A DNA stretch of 64,000 nt from Paenibacillus sp. R14(2021). Lineage in GTDB: Bacteria > Bacillota > Bacilli > Paenibacillales > Paenibacillaceae. The notes below the pieces were generated by a model that saw nothing but the letters and a program-made list of their open reading frames with translations, made no database searches and was not told the origin of the DNA. A program made the position numbers and the translations under genes. Shown here in pieces: positions 25,323-32,995 of this stretch (positions are counted from its first letter, which is position 1; each line of letters opens with the position of its first letter). The stretch spans positions 4,026,001-4,090,000 of the forward strand of contig NZ_CP080269.1 of NCBI RefSeq assembly GCF_019431355.1. Direction: 5' to 3'.

Positions 25323-25566
25323 GTAGTACTTTAAAGGGGTAAAGTATTAAAGTTTATGGAGTAGCCCTGTAACCGCTGTAGGACGGCTGGATAAAGGTAC
25401 TGATGACTTTAATCTTTAAATCGTACAACTTAAAAAACGATGCTTGAACTCCTCCATCTGCGCGTAATATGCTTGCCGCATAGCAATAATTACCAGTTAT
25501 TAGGAGTATAAAGATGAGGCTCCGTTACGGTAATTAAAATTTACGTTGCGATAGGGTGAGGGGAAC

Positions 25567-26343
25567 TTGAACGTGATTGGTTATATTCGCGTTTCGACGC
25601 AAGGGCAAGCGAAAGAAGGCTATAGTCTCGCGTACCAGCGAGATGAGATCGAAGCGTACTGCAAGGCGCAAGGCTGGAACTTGCTTCACGTCTACGAGGA
25701 TGCCGGGATTAGCGGCGCGGAGGTTGATGAAGAAGCGCTCGAAGTCGAGCGGGAAGGCTTCCGGGATATGCTCGAAGCGCTCGCGGATGGCGGTGTGAGT
25801 TACGTGCTCGTGCTGAATACGAATCGCCTGTGGCGTAGCGATATTGTGAAAGTGCTCGTTCATCGCGAGTTGAAGTGCTATGGCGTAGACATCAAGAGCA
25901 TCGAGCAACCGACATACAGCATCCACCGGAAAGACCCGAACGACTTTCTGATTAACGGGCTGATGGAACTGCTCGATCAGTACCAGCGGCTAGAGATCGC
26001 CTTGAAGCTGGGGCGCGGAAGGATGAAGAAAGCCCAGCAAGGTGGCTACGCTGGCGGACGTGCCGCTTTCGGTTATATGGCGAAGAAGGGCAAGAAGGTG
26101 ATTGAAGTAAATGCGCTTCAAGCATCTGCTGTGAGGCAGCTGTTCGAAATACGGAAGAGTAATCCGAGCATGACGCTGGCGGAGACGGCGCGACGGTTGA
26201 ACGCCGAGGGCTATTCGACCCAGCAAGGCAAACGGTTCACGAAGGTGCAGGTGAAGCGAATCCTTGACCGAAAAGAGCTATACGAAGGAAAGATGAGCTA
26301 TGGAAACGTGAAGGCTGCCGGGCTGCACGAAGCGATTCTGTGA
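25567..26343 (+). CDS. Serine recombinase (resolvase/integrase family)
   Basis: A 258-residue site-specific recombinase. The N-terminal resolvase domain begins IGYIRVSTQGQAKEGYS with the nucleophile Ser in RVS. A recombinase domain follows from about residue 150 (GGYAGGRAAFGYMAKKGKKV). It lacks the long coiled-coil/zinc-ribbon tail of large serine integrases, as do many short recombinases of small integrative elements. TTG 25567 is preceded by AGGGGAAC; GTG 25573 is an alternative. It probably excises or integrates the surrounding element. The att sites were not located. Confidence 0.87.
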   Translation: MNVIGYIRVSTQGQAKEGYSLAYQRDEIEAYCKAQGWNLLHVYEDAGISGAEVDEEALEVEREGFRDMLEALADGGVSYVLVLNTNRLWRSDIVKVLVHRELKCYGVDIKSIEQPTYSIHRKDPNDFLINGLMELLDQYQRLEIALKLGRGRMKKAQQGGYAGGRAAFGYMAKKGKKVIEVNALQASAVRQLFEIRKSNPSMTLAETARRLNAEGYSTQQGKRFTKVQVKRILDRKELYEGKMSYGNVKAAGLHEAIL

Positions 26344-26356
26344 GGCGGTGGCGTAG

Positions 26357-26617
26357 ATGACGGAGATGGAGCGCTATAACCATTATGTCGAGCAGGAAGA
26401 TCGCGCTGTAGAGCGGCTGGAAACACTGGTATCTTGCCTGAATCCGGTATTTGATCATATCTACCGCTACGGTGAACGATTCGACCGGGACGCGGTCATG
26501 GAGACGCTGCTTACGATCCATGAGAAAGAGACGATTGTACGGCTGGAACTGCTTCACCTGAGATTGGAGAAGGCGTATCTCGCCTATGTGCTGAACTCGC
26601 GTAAGCCTCAAGGCTAA
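26357..26617 (+). CDS. Small hypothetical protein downstream of the serine recombinase
   Basis: An 86-residue acidic, wholly helical protein (MTEMERYNHYVEQEDRAVER ... KETIVRLELLHLRLEKAYLA), starting 13 bases after the recombinase. It could be a recombination directionality or accessory factor, given its position and size, but no family is recognised. It is the last gene before the IS110 element. Confidence 0.6.
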   Translation: MTEMERYNHYVEQEDRAVERLETLVSCLNPVFDHIYRYGERFDRDAVMETLLTIHEKETIVRLELLHLRLEKAYLAYVLNSRKPQG

Positions 26618-26639
26618 TTGATGGAACAGGATGGACATG

Positions 26640-26815
26640 AGATTTTGCTAACGTGTCTTTGCGGCTCGTCCGCTCGAACTGAGGATGCAAACTCATGATA
26701 CCTGAATGTTCCAACACCGTCCGATGGGACGGTTACTTACGTGTCGTTGTAGCGCGTCTACTTGAGTTGAGGATGCCTCTCCAACCTATGAGCAGCTGTC
26801 CCATCCGAAATGAAG
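26640..26815 (+). ncRNA. Candidate IS110 bridge RNA
   Basis: Two halves 88 bases apart align without gaps over 40 bases (about 30 identical): ACGTGTC..TTG..GC.CGTC..CT.GA..TGAGGATGC, starting at 26649 and 26737. Each folds a stem-loop whose stems covary: GCGG/CCGC at 26661-26673 and GTAG/CTAC at 26749-26761, with loops CTCGT and CGCGT. A strong CCGTCC/GGACGG hairpin (26717-26732) separates them. IS110 elements encode, ahead of the transposase, a bridge RNA with two similar internal loops guiding target and donor. Both halves share TGAGGAT with the rhs target. No RNA evidence is available. Confidence 0.6.
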
Positions 26816-26828
26816 GAGTGAAGCGAAG

Positions 26829-28064
26829 TTGTTTCAACCGGATAAATTGATTTACGTTGGCGTTGACCTGCACAAACAGCATCATACCGCCGTGATGATT
26901 GATTGCTGGAATAAGAAGCTAGGTGAGATCAAGTTCGACAATAAGCCGTCGACCTTCCCTTTGCTCGTGAAGGAAGCGAAGAAGTATACGAAGAAGGGTA
27001 TGTCCGTCGTGTATGGCTTGGAGGACGTCGGCGGATTCGGGCGAGCGCTGGCCGTCTACCTAACAGAAAGCGGCTGTACGGTAAAGGAAGTAAATGCGAA
27101 GCTGGCGAATAATCGCCGGAAGAGCCACGTCACCGTTCAGAAGTCGGATAGCTGGGATGCGGAATGCGTGGCACGGGTGCTGCGGGACGAACTGCCCCAT
27201 CTGCCTGACGCGAAGCCGATTGATCTGTACTGGGCGATTAGCCAGCTCGTCACCCAACGGAAATGGCAAGCGAAGAGTCTGACGGGCATGGTGAAGCGCC
27301 TGCACCAGCAGCTCGGATACCATTATCCAAGCTACAAAGCGTTCTTCTCCCAGATCGACGGGAAGACGGCGTTAGCTTTCTGGCATCGGTATCCCTCCCC
27401 TGCTCGCTTAAAAGGCATGACGGGAAGCGAGTTGGCTGGGTTCTTGCGGAGTTTGAGCAATAATGCGCTGTCTATGAAGAAAGCGGAACAGATTCTAACG
27501 CTCGTGGAAGTGGACGGTGATACGACGCGAGACTTCCAGGAGAAGCGTGATTTTATTGTGCGCGGACTTGTGCGGAATATCCGCTTCTACGAGCGGGAGT
27601 TAGACCGGATTGAGAAGGAAATCGGGAGCCTGCTGGAGCAACTGGGATTCCAACTGGAGACGATGACGGGAATCGACCTCGTGACGGCGGCGGAGCTGGT
27701 CGCGGAGATCGGGGACGTTCACCGCTTCGCTACATCCGATAAGCTGGCGAGGTTCGCGGGAATCGCTCCGATAGCGGTAGGTTCGGGCAACAAGCACCGC
27801 AACTACAAGAGCAAGCAGGGCAATCGGGAGCTTCACGACATTCTGAAGGCGCTGGCTATTCGGCAGATCGCGGTGACGAGAACGAAGAAGGAGCCGCGTA
27901 ATCCGTATTTCTATTCGTATTACGAGCAGAAGCTCACGGCGGGGAAGACGAAGCAGCAAGCCATCGTCTGTATCATGCGGAAGCTGGTGAATGTCGTCCA
28001 CTACCTGATGCGAACAAAGGCGGCGTATGTGATGCCTGTAATGCCGGAGAAGGACGCTGGCTGA
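26829..28064 (+). CDS. IS110-family transposase (bridge-RNA-guided recombinase)
   Basis: A full-length 411-residue IS110 (IS1111/IS621-type) recombinase. The N-terminal DEDD RuvC-like domain begins LIYVGVDLHKQHHTAVMIDC, with further acidic residues at GLEDVGG and KSDSWDAE. The C-terminal Transposase_20 domain (ETMTGIDLVTAAELVAEIGD ... FAGIAPIAVGSGNKHRNYKS) contains the expected catalytic Ser. TTG 26829 follows AAGGAG. These enzymes recombine DNA using a bridge RNA from the noncoding end of the element. It appears intact. The adjacent rhs core sequence is the inferred target. Confidence 0.93.
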   Translation: MFQPDKLIYVGVDLHKQHHTAVMIDCWNKKLGEIKFDNKPSTFPLLVKEAKKYTKKGMSVVYGLEDVGGFGRALAVYLTESGCTVKEVNAKLANNRRKSHVTVQKSDSWDAECVARVLRDELPHLPDAKPIDLYWAISQLVTQRKWQAKSLTGMVKRLHQQLGYHYPSYKAFFSQIDGKTALAFWHRYPSPARLKGMTGSELAGFLRSLSNNALSMKKAEQILTLVEVDGDTTRDFQEKRDFIVRGLVRNIRFYERELDRIEKEIGSLLEQLGFQLETMTGIDLVTAAELVAEIGDVHRFATSDKLARFAGIAPIAVGSGNKHRNYKSKQGNRELHDILKALAIRQIAVTRTKKEPRNPYFYSYYEQKLTAGKTKQQAIVCIMRKLVNVVHYLMRTKAAYVMPVMPEKDAG

Positions 28065-28136
28065 TATAATGGAAACAAATGCTAGGGGTGGCGACTGCCA
28101 TCCCGCTTCCTACGGATATTAAATGCTTTATTAACT

Positions 28137-28172
28137 AGGATACGTATGAGGGTGAGATTGAGCAGCCGCAGA
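28137..28172 (+). repeat. rhs core direct repeat, copy C (IS110 right end / displaced tip 3 junction)
   Basis: Thirty-six bases are identical to copy A at 16271. The IS110 right end to its left (GCTTTATTAACT) again creates an in-frame TAG immediately before GAT ACG. Confidence 0.95.
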
Positions 28173-28174
28173 GC

Positions 28175-28945
28175 TTGAATTTGTATGTATATGTAGAGAA
28201 TAGTCCAGTGAATAATGGAGATCCCACAGGGAAATGGTGTTCATCATTTAAAAATGGAAAATACTATTCCCATCCTGGTAATTGTAGCAGTAATGCATTT
28301 GAAAACCATCAGAACTTTATCCCGGATAATAATGCTTCAAACTTCGGCAGAATCATATACGATGCTAACAAAGCAAAAGGAAAATGGTATCCTAAAAATG
28401 CATTTTATATTCCTTGGGATAAGTCAGGGGTATCCGATGCTTTCATAGGTTGTGCTTATGACAGTCAATGCTTTAGTTTTGTAAGTTTCGATTGGAATGG
28501 TATTTCAGTTGCAGTAAATAAGAGTGAAAGCCTCATTAAGACCACTACTAGTGGTGTTAAAAAAGCTTGGACGTGGGCGAAGAATTTAATAAATAAATCA
28601 AAAATAGTTAAGTTTAGTCTAAGTGCAACTAAGATTGATCATATTTGGAAGAGACATTGTTTTGCATCCTATAAACAACAAATTCAATATATGTTGAAAA
28701 AACAATCAAGGCGGGAAGTTGAAGATATATTGAGTAAATTAGATTTCTTTAATAAAAAGTTAAGCAAAGAGCAAATTATGTCTTTAGTTGAAAAAGCAGC
28801 GAATGAAGCGATCAAAAAAGGCAAAACTGATGGAATTTATACTACAAGAGTAAAAGGTGAAGTAATAACAGTAGCATTTGATAATGGTCTTTTTAAAACG
28901 GCTTGGGGAGCATATAGATATAAACTATCTGATTTTGGTTACTAG
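28175..28945 (+). CDS. Displaced RHS tip 3: BECR/EndoU-like ribonuclease toxin candidate (orphan)
   Basis: It continues the end-of-core frame (NLYVYVENSPVNNGDPTGKW); similarity to rhs starts at 28137, with TTG 28175 the first formal start. A linker with a Cys-containing segment leads into a C-terminal domain (about residues 145-256) with DHIWKRHCF, FFNKKLSKEQIMSLVEKAAN and VITVAFDNG..KTAWGAYR, a layout seen in BECR-fold (EndoU-like) RNase toxins. The nuclease assignment is a by-eye inference. There is no promoter, no signal peptide, and a stop directly upstream, so it is probably silent until joined to the shell. GC content is very low. Confidence 0.68.
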   Translation: MNLYVYVENSPVNNGDPTGKWCSSFKNGKYYSHPGNCSSNAFENHQNFIPDNNASNFGRIIYDANKAKGKWYPKNAFYIPWDKSGVSDAFIGCAYDSQCFSFVSFDWNGISVAVNKSESLIKTTTSGVKKAWTWAKNLINKSKIVKFSLSATKIDHIWKRHCFASYKQQIQYMLKKQSRREVEDILSKLDFFNKKLSKEQIMSLVEKAANEAIKKGKTDGIYTTRVKGEVITVAFDNGLFKTAWGAYRYKLSDFGY

Positions 28946-28956
28946 GAGGAATCAAG

Positions 28957-29496
28957 TTGTTCAGAGTGTTCTTTAGGTTTATTGATGATAATCTTAACTT
29001 GATTTCAAGAGTGAGTGCTGAGCAATTTGACAATATTTATGGAGATATTTCAGGCCAAATTGAATTGAATTTCAACGGGAATGTTGAGGGATACTTTCAT
29101 AAAGATGTTCCTTTTGGCAATGAGCTCGTATTGCACTGGTTTAGAAGATTGACTGAGGCAGTGGTTAGGTTACAAGACTCCAACTATATTGCCATGAATG
29201 TAGTTGAAAATAATAATTGGATTGAATTTCATAGGGAAGGAAGGTTGCTAAGGGTACGTTTAATTATTAATCCTAGCCTTAAAGGCATTCGCGGCTTTTT
29301 TAGTGATACACCATTCTCGAAATTTGAAGATAAGCAATGGAATAACTCCATTATTGATTTTGATGAATTTAGGAATGAAATTTATCAAAGTACTATTAAG
29401 TTATTAGATCAGCTACAGGAGATAAATGTTCAATTGCTCCATACAAATGAAGTAAATCGTATAAAAGAATTTTTAAAATTAATTAATCAACAATGA
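28957..29496 (+). CDS. Putative immunity protein for displaced tip 3
   Basis: A 179-residue cytoplasmic protein beginning with TTG 28957 behind a strong AGGAGGAA site, 11 bases after the toxin tip. Mixed alpha/beta content (FRVFFRFIDDNLNLISRVSA ... NWIEFHREGRLLRVRLIINP), no signal and no membrane segment. Its position immediately behind the tip and its matching low GC argue for immunity function. I cannot assign a named immunity family. Confidence 0.58.
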   Translation: MFRVFFRFIDDNLNLISRVSAEQFDNIYGDISGQIELNFNGNVEGYFHKDVPFGNELVLHWFRRLTEAVVRLQDSNYIAMNVVENNNWIEFHREGRLLRVRLIINPSLKGIRGFFSDTPFSKFEDKQWNNSIIDFDEFRNEIYQSTIKLLDQLQEINVQLLHTNEVNRIKEFLKLINQQ

Positions 29497-29512
29497 TAAA
29501 TTATTTGTTATT

Positions 29513-29552
29513 CAAGCTAGAGTGATTCATTCGACTTTAGCTTGTCTTTTTA
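29513..29552 (+). terminator. Intrinsic terminator after toxin/immunity module 3
   Basis: CAAGCTAGAGT pairs with ACTTTAGCTTG, followed by TCTTTTTAT. Confidence 0.78.
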
Positions 29553-29703
29553 TATGGAGAAGCGAATCTTCGAAGTTCGTGTTCCATGGATGGTTGCTAG
29601 AGAATGGACTGATAACCTTTTGATAGAGGTTACGGCGGTTGTTTGATAGTCCAAGCGCAAATTAAATTTTAGTGATGCAAGTCCGAGTAAAAAGGGGGAC
29701 TTC

Positions 29704-30477
29704 ATGAAATACGGATACGCTATTGTTGATGATGAAAGTGATGTAACTATAGGATACTGTAAAGATGTTGAGGGATTAATGGGTGACTTATTGGCTTCAA
29801 ACATTAATTCTGGTTATAGAAGAATCAGGTTAATTGATCTTTCCTATTCCAACGAAGTAATGAAATTAATACCTTTTTCTTTTTATAATGTAAGAATAAC
29901 GATTTTATCACGGAACGGAAGAAGTATGGGTAGTTATTATTTCACTCTTAAAAAGCAATTAGAGCTAAAAAAGGATGATTTCGATTTCAAACCAGTTATT
30001 GAATTAACAGGGATACTACATGAGACAGCATTACCACATGCAATGGATTACTGGGAAATGTTAAGGGGGGATTCAATCCAAGAAGAATATGGACAATGGA
30101 TTTATCTTGATGAAGATGAAAAAAGAAGTTGGTTGCAGGTTATTCGTTTACATCACCCATATCGTCATGTAAATCAAAGTAACGAAACTGATAATAAAAT
30201 TGTTAAAATAGAAGGTGCTCATATTAATGATATCCCTTCTGTGTTTATTGCATTAGGAGAAGCCATCAACGGGCCCTTTGGGTATTATGGGTACGATCTG
30301 AGAAGTTTTGAGGATTGTTTATGTGGAGGTTTTGGCATCAAGCCACCTTTTACTGTGGAGTGGAGTAATTTTAATGAATCTTTTAAAGAATCGAATCAAC
30401 TAGATAATAGTTCTGTAATCATGGAACTAATAAAGATTTTAACGCTTAGTGGTGTAACTGTTTTGCTAACAAAATAA
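29704..30477 (+). CDS. Orphan immunity-type protein with C-terminal barstar-like domain
   Basis: A 257-residue protein; ATG 29704 follows AAAAAGGGGG. The last 80 residues (HINDIPSVFIALGEAINGPF, GYYGYDLRSFEDCLCGGFGI) strongly resemble the barstar fold, whose members bind and block barnase-type RNases. The N-terminal 170 residues form a separate domain found in front of barstar in some immunity proteins; I do not recognise it further. No barnase-like toxin is adjacent, so this is probably an orphan immunity gene left behind by, or acquired against, a lost tip. Confidence 0.72.
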   Translation: MKYGYAIVDDESDVTIGYCKDVEGLMGDLLASNINSGYRRIRLIDLSYSNEVMKLIPFSFYNVRITILSRNGRSMGSYYFTLKKQLELKKDDFDFKPVIELTGILHETALPHAMDYWEMLRGDSIQEEYGQWIYLDEDEKRSWLQVIRLHHPYRHVNQSNETDNKIVKIEGAHINDIPSVFIALGEAINGPFGYYGYDLRSFEDCLCGGFGIKPPFTVEWSNFNESFKESNQLDNSSVIMELIKILTLSGVTVLLTK

Positions 30478-30501
30478 AGAATTAATGATGAAGTTAAGTT
30501 C

Positions 30502-30536
30502 AAGACCTAGGGGAGCTACATGCTCAAGGTCTTTTA
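30502..30536 (+). terminator. Intrinsic terminator after the barstar-like gene
   Basis: AAGACCT pairs with AGGTCTT, with an inner GAGC/GCTC stem, followed by TT and a weak tail. Confidence 0.65.
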
Positions 30537-30609
30537 ACCATAGTAATGTCAGTTCAAAATATTATGAGATAAAATGAGATGCAAAGTTTGTGGAATTGGG
30601 CTGGGCTCT

Positions 30610-30767
30610 GTAACATTTCCAATCATGGCAACGGAAATGGCAAGAAGCTAGGCCTGTACAAGAAGCTCAGCAAGACCTTCGGAGGCACGGACGGCGGCCA
30701 AGCCCGGAGATTAACGAGATTCGGGACCGGCAAGATCGAGAACATTTTGGCTAATAATATCGAGTAG
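30610..30767 (+). pseudogene. Degenerate RHS core fragment
   Basis: Reads NHGNGNGKKLGLYKKLSKTF then GGTDGG, corresponding to intact rhs at about 15030-15270 with small deletions and a frameshifting gap, ending at TAG 30765. It shows that yet another core copy was once present at this spot. No start or ribosome site is seen. Confidence 0.82.
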
Positions 30768-30776
30768 GTGATCGAA

Positions 30777-31088
30777 GTGTCAACCACAATAAATACAAGT
30801 GAACATAATAAATTGATTAGCACATTGAGATTGTTAAAAAAACAGGTAGAAGAGATGTCAAAGTTATCTTCGGACGTGTTATTGGTTTGGCATGAAAATG
30901 AAGTAAATGATTGGTTGAACTTTTTACTCGTATATACTGATGTAGAAGAACTTCAATCACTTGAGAAAGAAGTTAATAGTAGATTTTTCCATAAATATAA
31001 TGTGAGAATTGAGCCAAAAAATCTCGATAATGCGAGGCTTAAAACTTTCGAGACGTTAATTCATCAATTTCACGTTATTCTTCACTAA
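30777..31088 (+). CDS. Putative orphan immunity protein (103 aa)
   Basis: A helical, low-GC protein (LISTLRLLKKQVEEMSKLSS, NVRIEPKNLDNARLKTFETL) that starts at GTG 30777, 6 bases after AGGTG (GTG 30768 is an in-frame alternative), right behind the degenerate core fragment, and ends before a terminator. No family is recognised. Size, position and composition suit an orphan immunity gene, and that is all the evidence. Confidence 0.5.
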   Translation: MSTTINTSEHNKLISTLRLLKKQVEEMSKLSSDVLLVWHENEVNDWLNFLLVYTDVEELQSLEKEVNSRFFHKYNVRIEPKNLDNARLKTFETLIHQFHVILH

Positions 31089-31106
31089 ATTTCTGGGATA
31101 TTTATT

Positions 31107-31147
31107 GAAACCTTGATTAGATTCGTCCCTTTAAGGTTTCTTTATTT
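31107..31147 (+). terminator. Intrinsic terminator before the toxin-tail fragment
   Basis: GAAACCTT (31107-31114) pairs with AAGGTTTC (31133-31140), followed by TTTATTT. Confidence 0.75.
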
Positions 31148-31160
31148 GGGGAGGCTATCC

Positions 31161-31313
31161 GTGAGAAATAGGATGCCAAGTGGTAATGAACTTGGAGCTA
31201 ACTCTCAATGGATACCTGGAGGATACACGGGTGGCGGTATACCAGAAGCAACAATTAATCCTGCTATACCTGGTACTTATACTGTGAGAGAAATATACAA
31301 AAAGGGGAAATAG
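31161..31313 (+). CDS. Toxin C-terminal fragment (50 aa) with its own ribosome site
   Basis: GTG 31161 follows GGGGAGG at ideal spacing and encodes PSGNELGANSQWIPGGYTGG then GIPEATINP. This resembles the extreme C-terminus of Bacillus-type polymorphic toxins (LXG, WXG or RHS tips) as I recall them. The remainder of the toxin is missing. It overlaps nothing upstream, so it is either a truncated tip remnant that happens to retain a start or a small expressed peptide. The next gene follows after 2 bases. Confidence 0.5.
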   Translation: MRNRMPSGNELGANSQWIPGGYTGGGIPEATINPAIPGTYTVREIYKKGK

Positions 31314-31315
31314 CT

Positions 31316-31528
31316 TTGGTAGAAAGATTGGTTTTTTCGGATTATGGCATTGAAATTTACGAACGAAATGAAAAAAAATATATCCGTTATGACGCAGGTG
31401 AAATAGTTGTTCAAATTCGAGAAATAGAAATTACAGCAGAAGAAGCTGCCAAAGCACAATTAGGTCCGGAATATGCATATGAAGTAATTGTTAAATGTGA
31501 GAAGGTACGGAGAGAGACCGGCCATTAA
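31316..31528 (+). CDS. Putative immunity protein paired with the toxin fragment
   Basis: A 70-residue acidic protein starting at TTG 31316, 2 bases after the toxin-tail stop, behind GGGGAAA. YIRYDAGEIVVQIREIEITA and AAKAQLGPEYAYEVIVKCEK suggest a small beta-rich cytoplasmic protein. Tight coupling to the toxin tail makes immunity the best guess; the family is not identified. Confidence 0.55.
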   Translation: MVERLVFSDYGIEIYERNEKKYIRYDAGEIVVQIREIEITAEEAAKAQLGPEYAYEVIVKCEKVRRETGH

Positions 31529-31711
31529 CACAAGGATGGATAGGCTTTGAAAAATATGAGAGATTTCAAGATTCAGTCTAAATCCTCCACAAACAATCGA
31601 AGCATACCAATGATTTAAGTATGAAAATGGCAGAAGGTTTTTCCGAATATAATATAAGCAAAGGCCTTGAATGTGAGGTGAAGTCGATAAATCTTAAAGG
31701 AGGGTGGAAGT

Positions 31712-32995
31712 ATGCTGCTGATTTGGATAAGAGTCATATGGATTGCTGCTGTTTTGATAAATCTATCAGGCGTCATCTGGTTTATTCTTGGGTCAACCGC
31801 AAATTTTCAACGGGGTATCGATTTGATTACTACAGTAGTCATGATGTATTTTGGGGCGCCTTCCATCGTGCTGATTGTTGTATCGATGGTTTTATTGTTA
31901 AAGCGGTGGTCCCCGTTAAAATGGGGTAAGATCGGGGTGATAGGCATAATTATTTGCATGTTATGGTTAACGCCGCCATTATATGAGAGCGTAAACACGA
32001 GCGGCTGGTTGATAGAGAATGTTCAAACGGACACATTGCAGAAGACAGCAGATGGCCGGTATGAGTATAACATCGAACTAGTCAATCTATTCCAAAGAAA
32101 CAGCTATGCGCGACTCTATTTAAAGAGTGTTTCTATGTCGGCGATATCACGTATCCGTGTAGATATTCCTTTAAATGAGATCGATGGACTATCTATTGGA
32201 GAAGTTAATCATTGGATTAAATTAGAGCCTTATTTGGAAGAGGGAAAATATTTATTATACACGACAGAGGACTTCCCGCTGCCGGGAGAGAGATTTGAAA
32301 TAGATGTAAAGAAAGGTAAAGCGGTGAGATTAAAGCAGGCAGCAGGGCAAATCCAGAAGGTAGAATTAAAAAGAATAAGCTACAAGAAAGCACACATGAA
32401 CATTCAATACCCCTCGATCGTAGGTTTGAATGATCCTTATATGGAAAAGAAAGTGAACCAAAGGCTAAAAAGCGATGCGCTTGAGATAACGAAATTATAT
32501 CAAGAAGATGACAAGACAAGCCTGGATATTATGTTTATTCCGACATGGATCGGGAAGAGCTTGTTAAGCATTCAGTATATTGGAACCGAATATACGAGCG
32601 GTGCCGCTCACCCTATAAATATCATGTATACATCAAACGTAAACCTTTTAAATGCCAAGAAAATAACGTTACAAGATGCAGTAAAGGTTACTGATGACTT
32701 CATCGAACTTTATAAATTAGGAAATTACATCAAATTTAATCCCAACTTAGATGTAGGAACGGACGCTATGAAGGAGCTTGCGAATTTTAGCAACCCGGAA
32801 CTCATCCGATACTTTACCCATGCAGATGAAGCAAGCGAGAATAATGCACTCCAAGTATTCACCTACTTTACTAAAGACGCACTCGGAATCAGCGCAGGTA
32901 CGGCTCATGCGCTTGGTGATCATTTTGAAATAGAAGTACAGTACAAGGATCTAATACATAACAGATTGTTGAATGCGAATTTTGACACCAAATGA
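31712..32995 (+). CDS. Membrane-anchored protein with DUF4163/DUF3298-like extracellular domain
   Basis: A 427-residue protein with ATG 31712 behind a strong AAAGGAGG. Three hydrophobic segments lie in the first 95 residues, and a long extracellular part follows. From about residue 225 it resembles the DUF4163 plus DUF3298 pair found in PdaC and RsiV-type surface proteins (MNIQYPSIVGL.D, SIQYIGTEYTSGAAHPINI). In known cases this region binds lysozyme or peptidoglycan-related ligands. The role here is unknown; a surface sensor or envelope-protection function near a toxin locus is conceivable. It is intermediate in GC and may not belong to the RHS array. Confidence 0.7.
   Translation: MLLIWIRVIWIAAVLINLSGVIWFILGSTANFQRGIDLITTVVMMYFGAPSIVLIVVSMVLLLKRWSPLKWGKIGVIGIIICMLWLTPPLYESVNTSGWLIENVQTDTLQKTADGRYEYNIELVNLFQRNSYARLYLKSVSMSAISRIRVDIPLNEIDGLSIGEVNHWIKLEPYLEEGKYLLYTTEDFPLPGERFEIDVKKGKAVRLKQAAGQIQKVELKRISYKKAHMNIQYPSIVGLNDPYMEKKVNQRLKSDALEITKLYQEDDKTSLDIMFIPTWIGKSLLSIQYIGTEYTSGAAHPINIMYTSNVNLLNAKKITLQDAVKVTDDFIELYKLGNYIKFNPNLDVGTDAMKELANFSNPELIRYFTHADEASENNALQVFTYFTKDALGISAGTAHALGDHFEIEVQYKDLIHNRLLNANFDTK

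Larger units (their letters stand above)
26628..28138 (+). mobile_element. Complete IS110-family insertion sequence ending in the rhs core repeat
   Basis: The right end is placed at 28138 because the rhs-derived sequence GATACGTATG starts at 28139, preceded by the shared AG. The left end at AG 26628-26629 is a proposal: AGGATGGACATGAG there resembles the rhs target AGGATACGTATGAG (10 of 14 bases), and the 200-base distance to the transposase suits the long left end of IS110 elements. As typical of IS110, there are no terminal inverted repeats or target duplication. An 8-bp hairpin (GGGGTGGC/GCCATCCC, 28085-28104) lies in the right end. Confidence 0.6.

Noticed and set aside
31621..31929. 102-codon plus-strand ORF before the DUF4163-like gene
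   Set aside because: It runs in another frame into the well-supported gene at 31712 and has no ribosome site.
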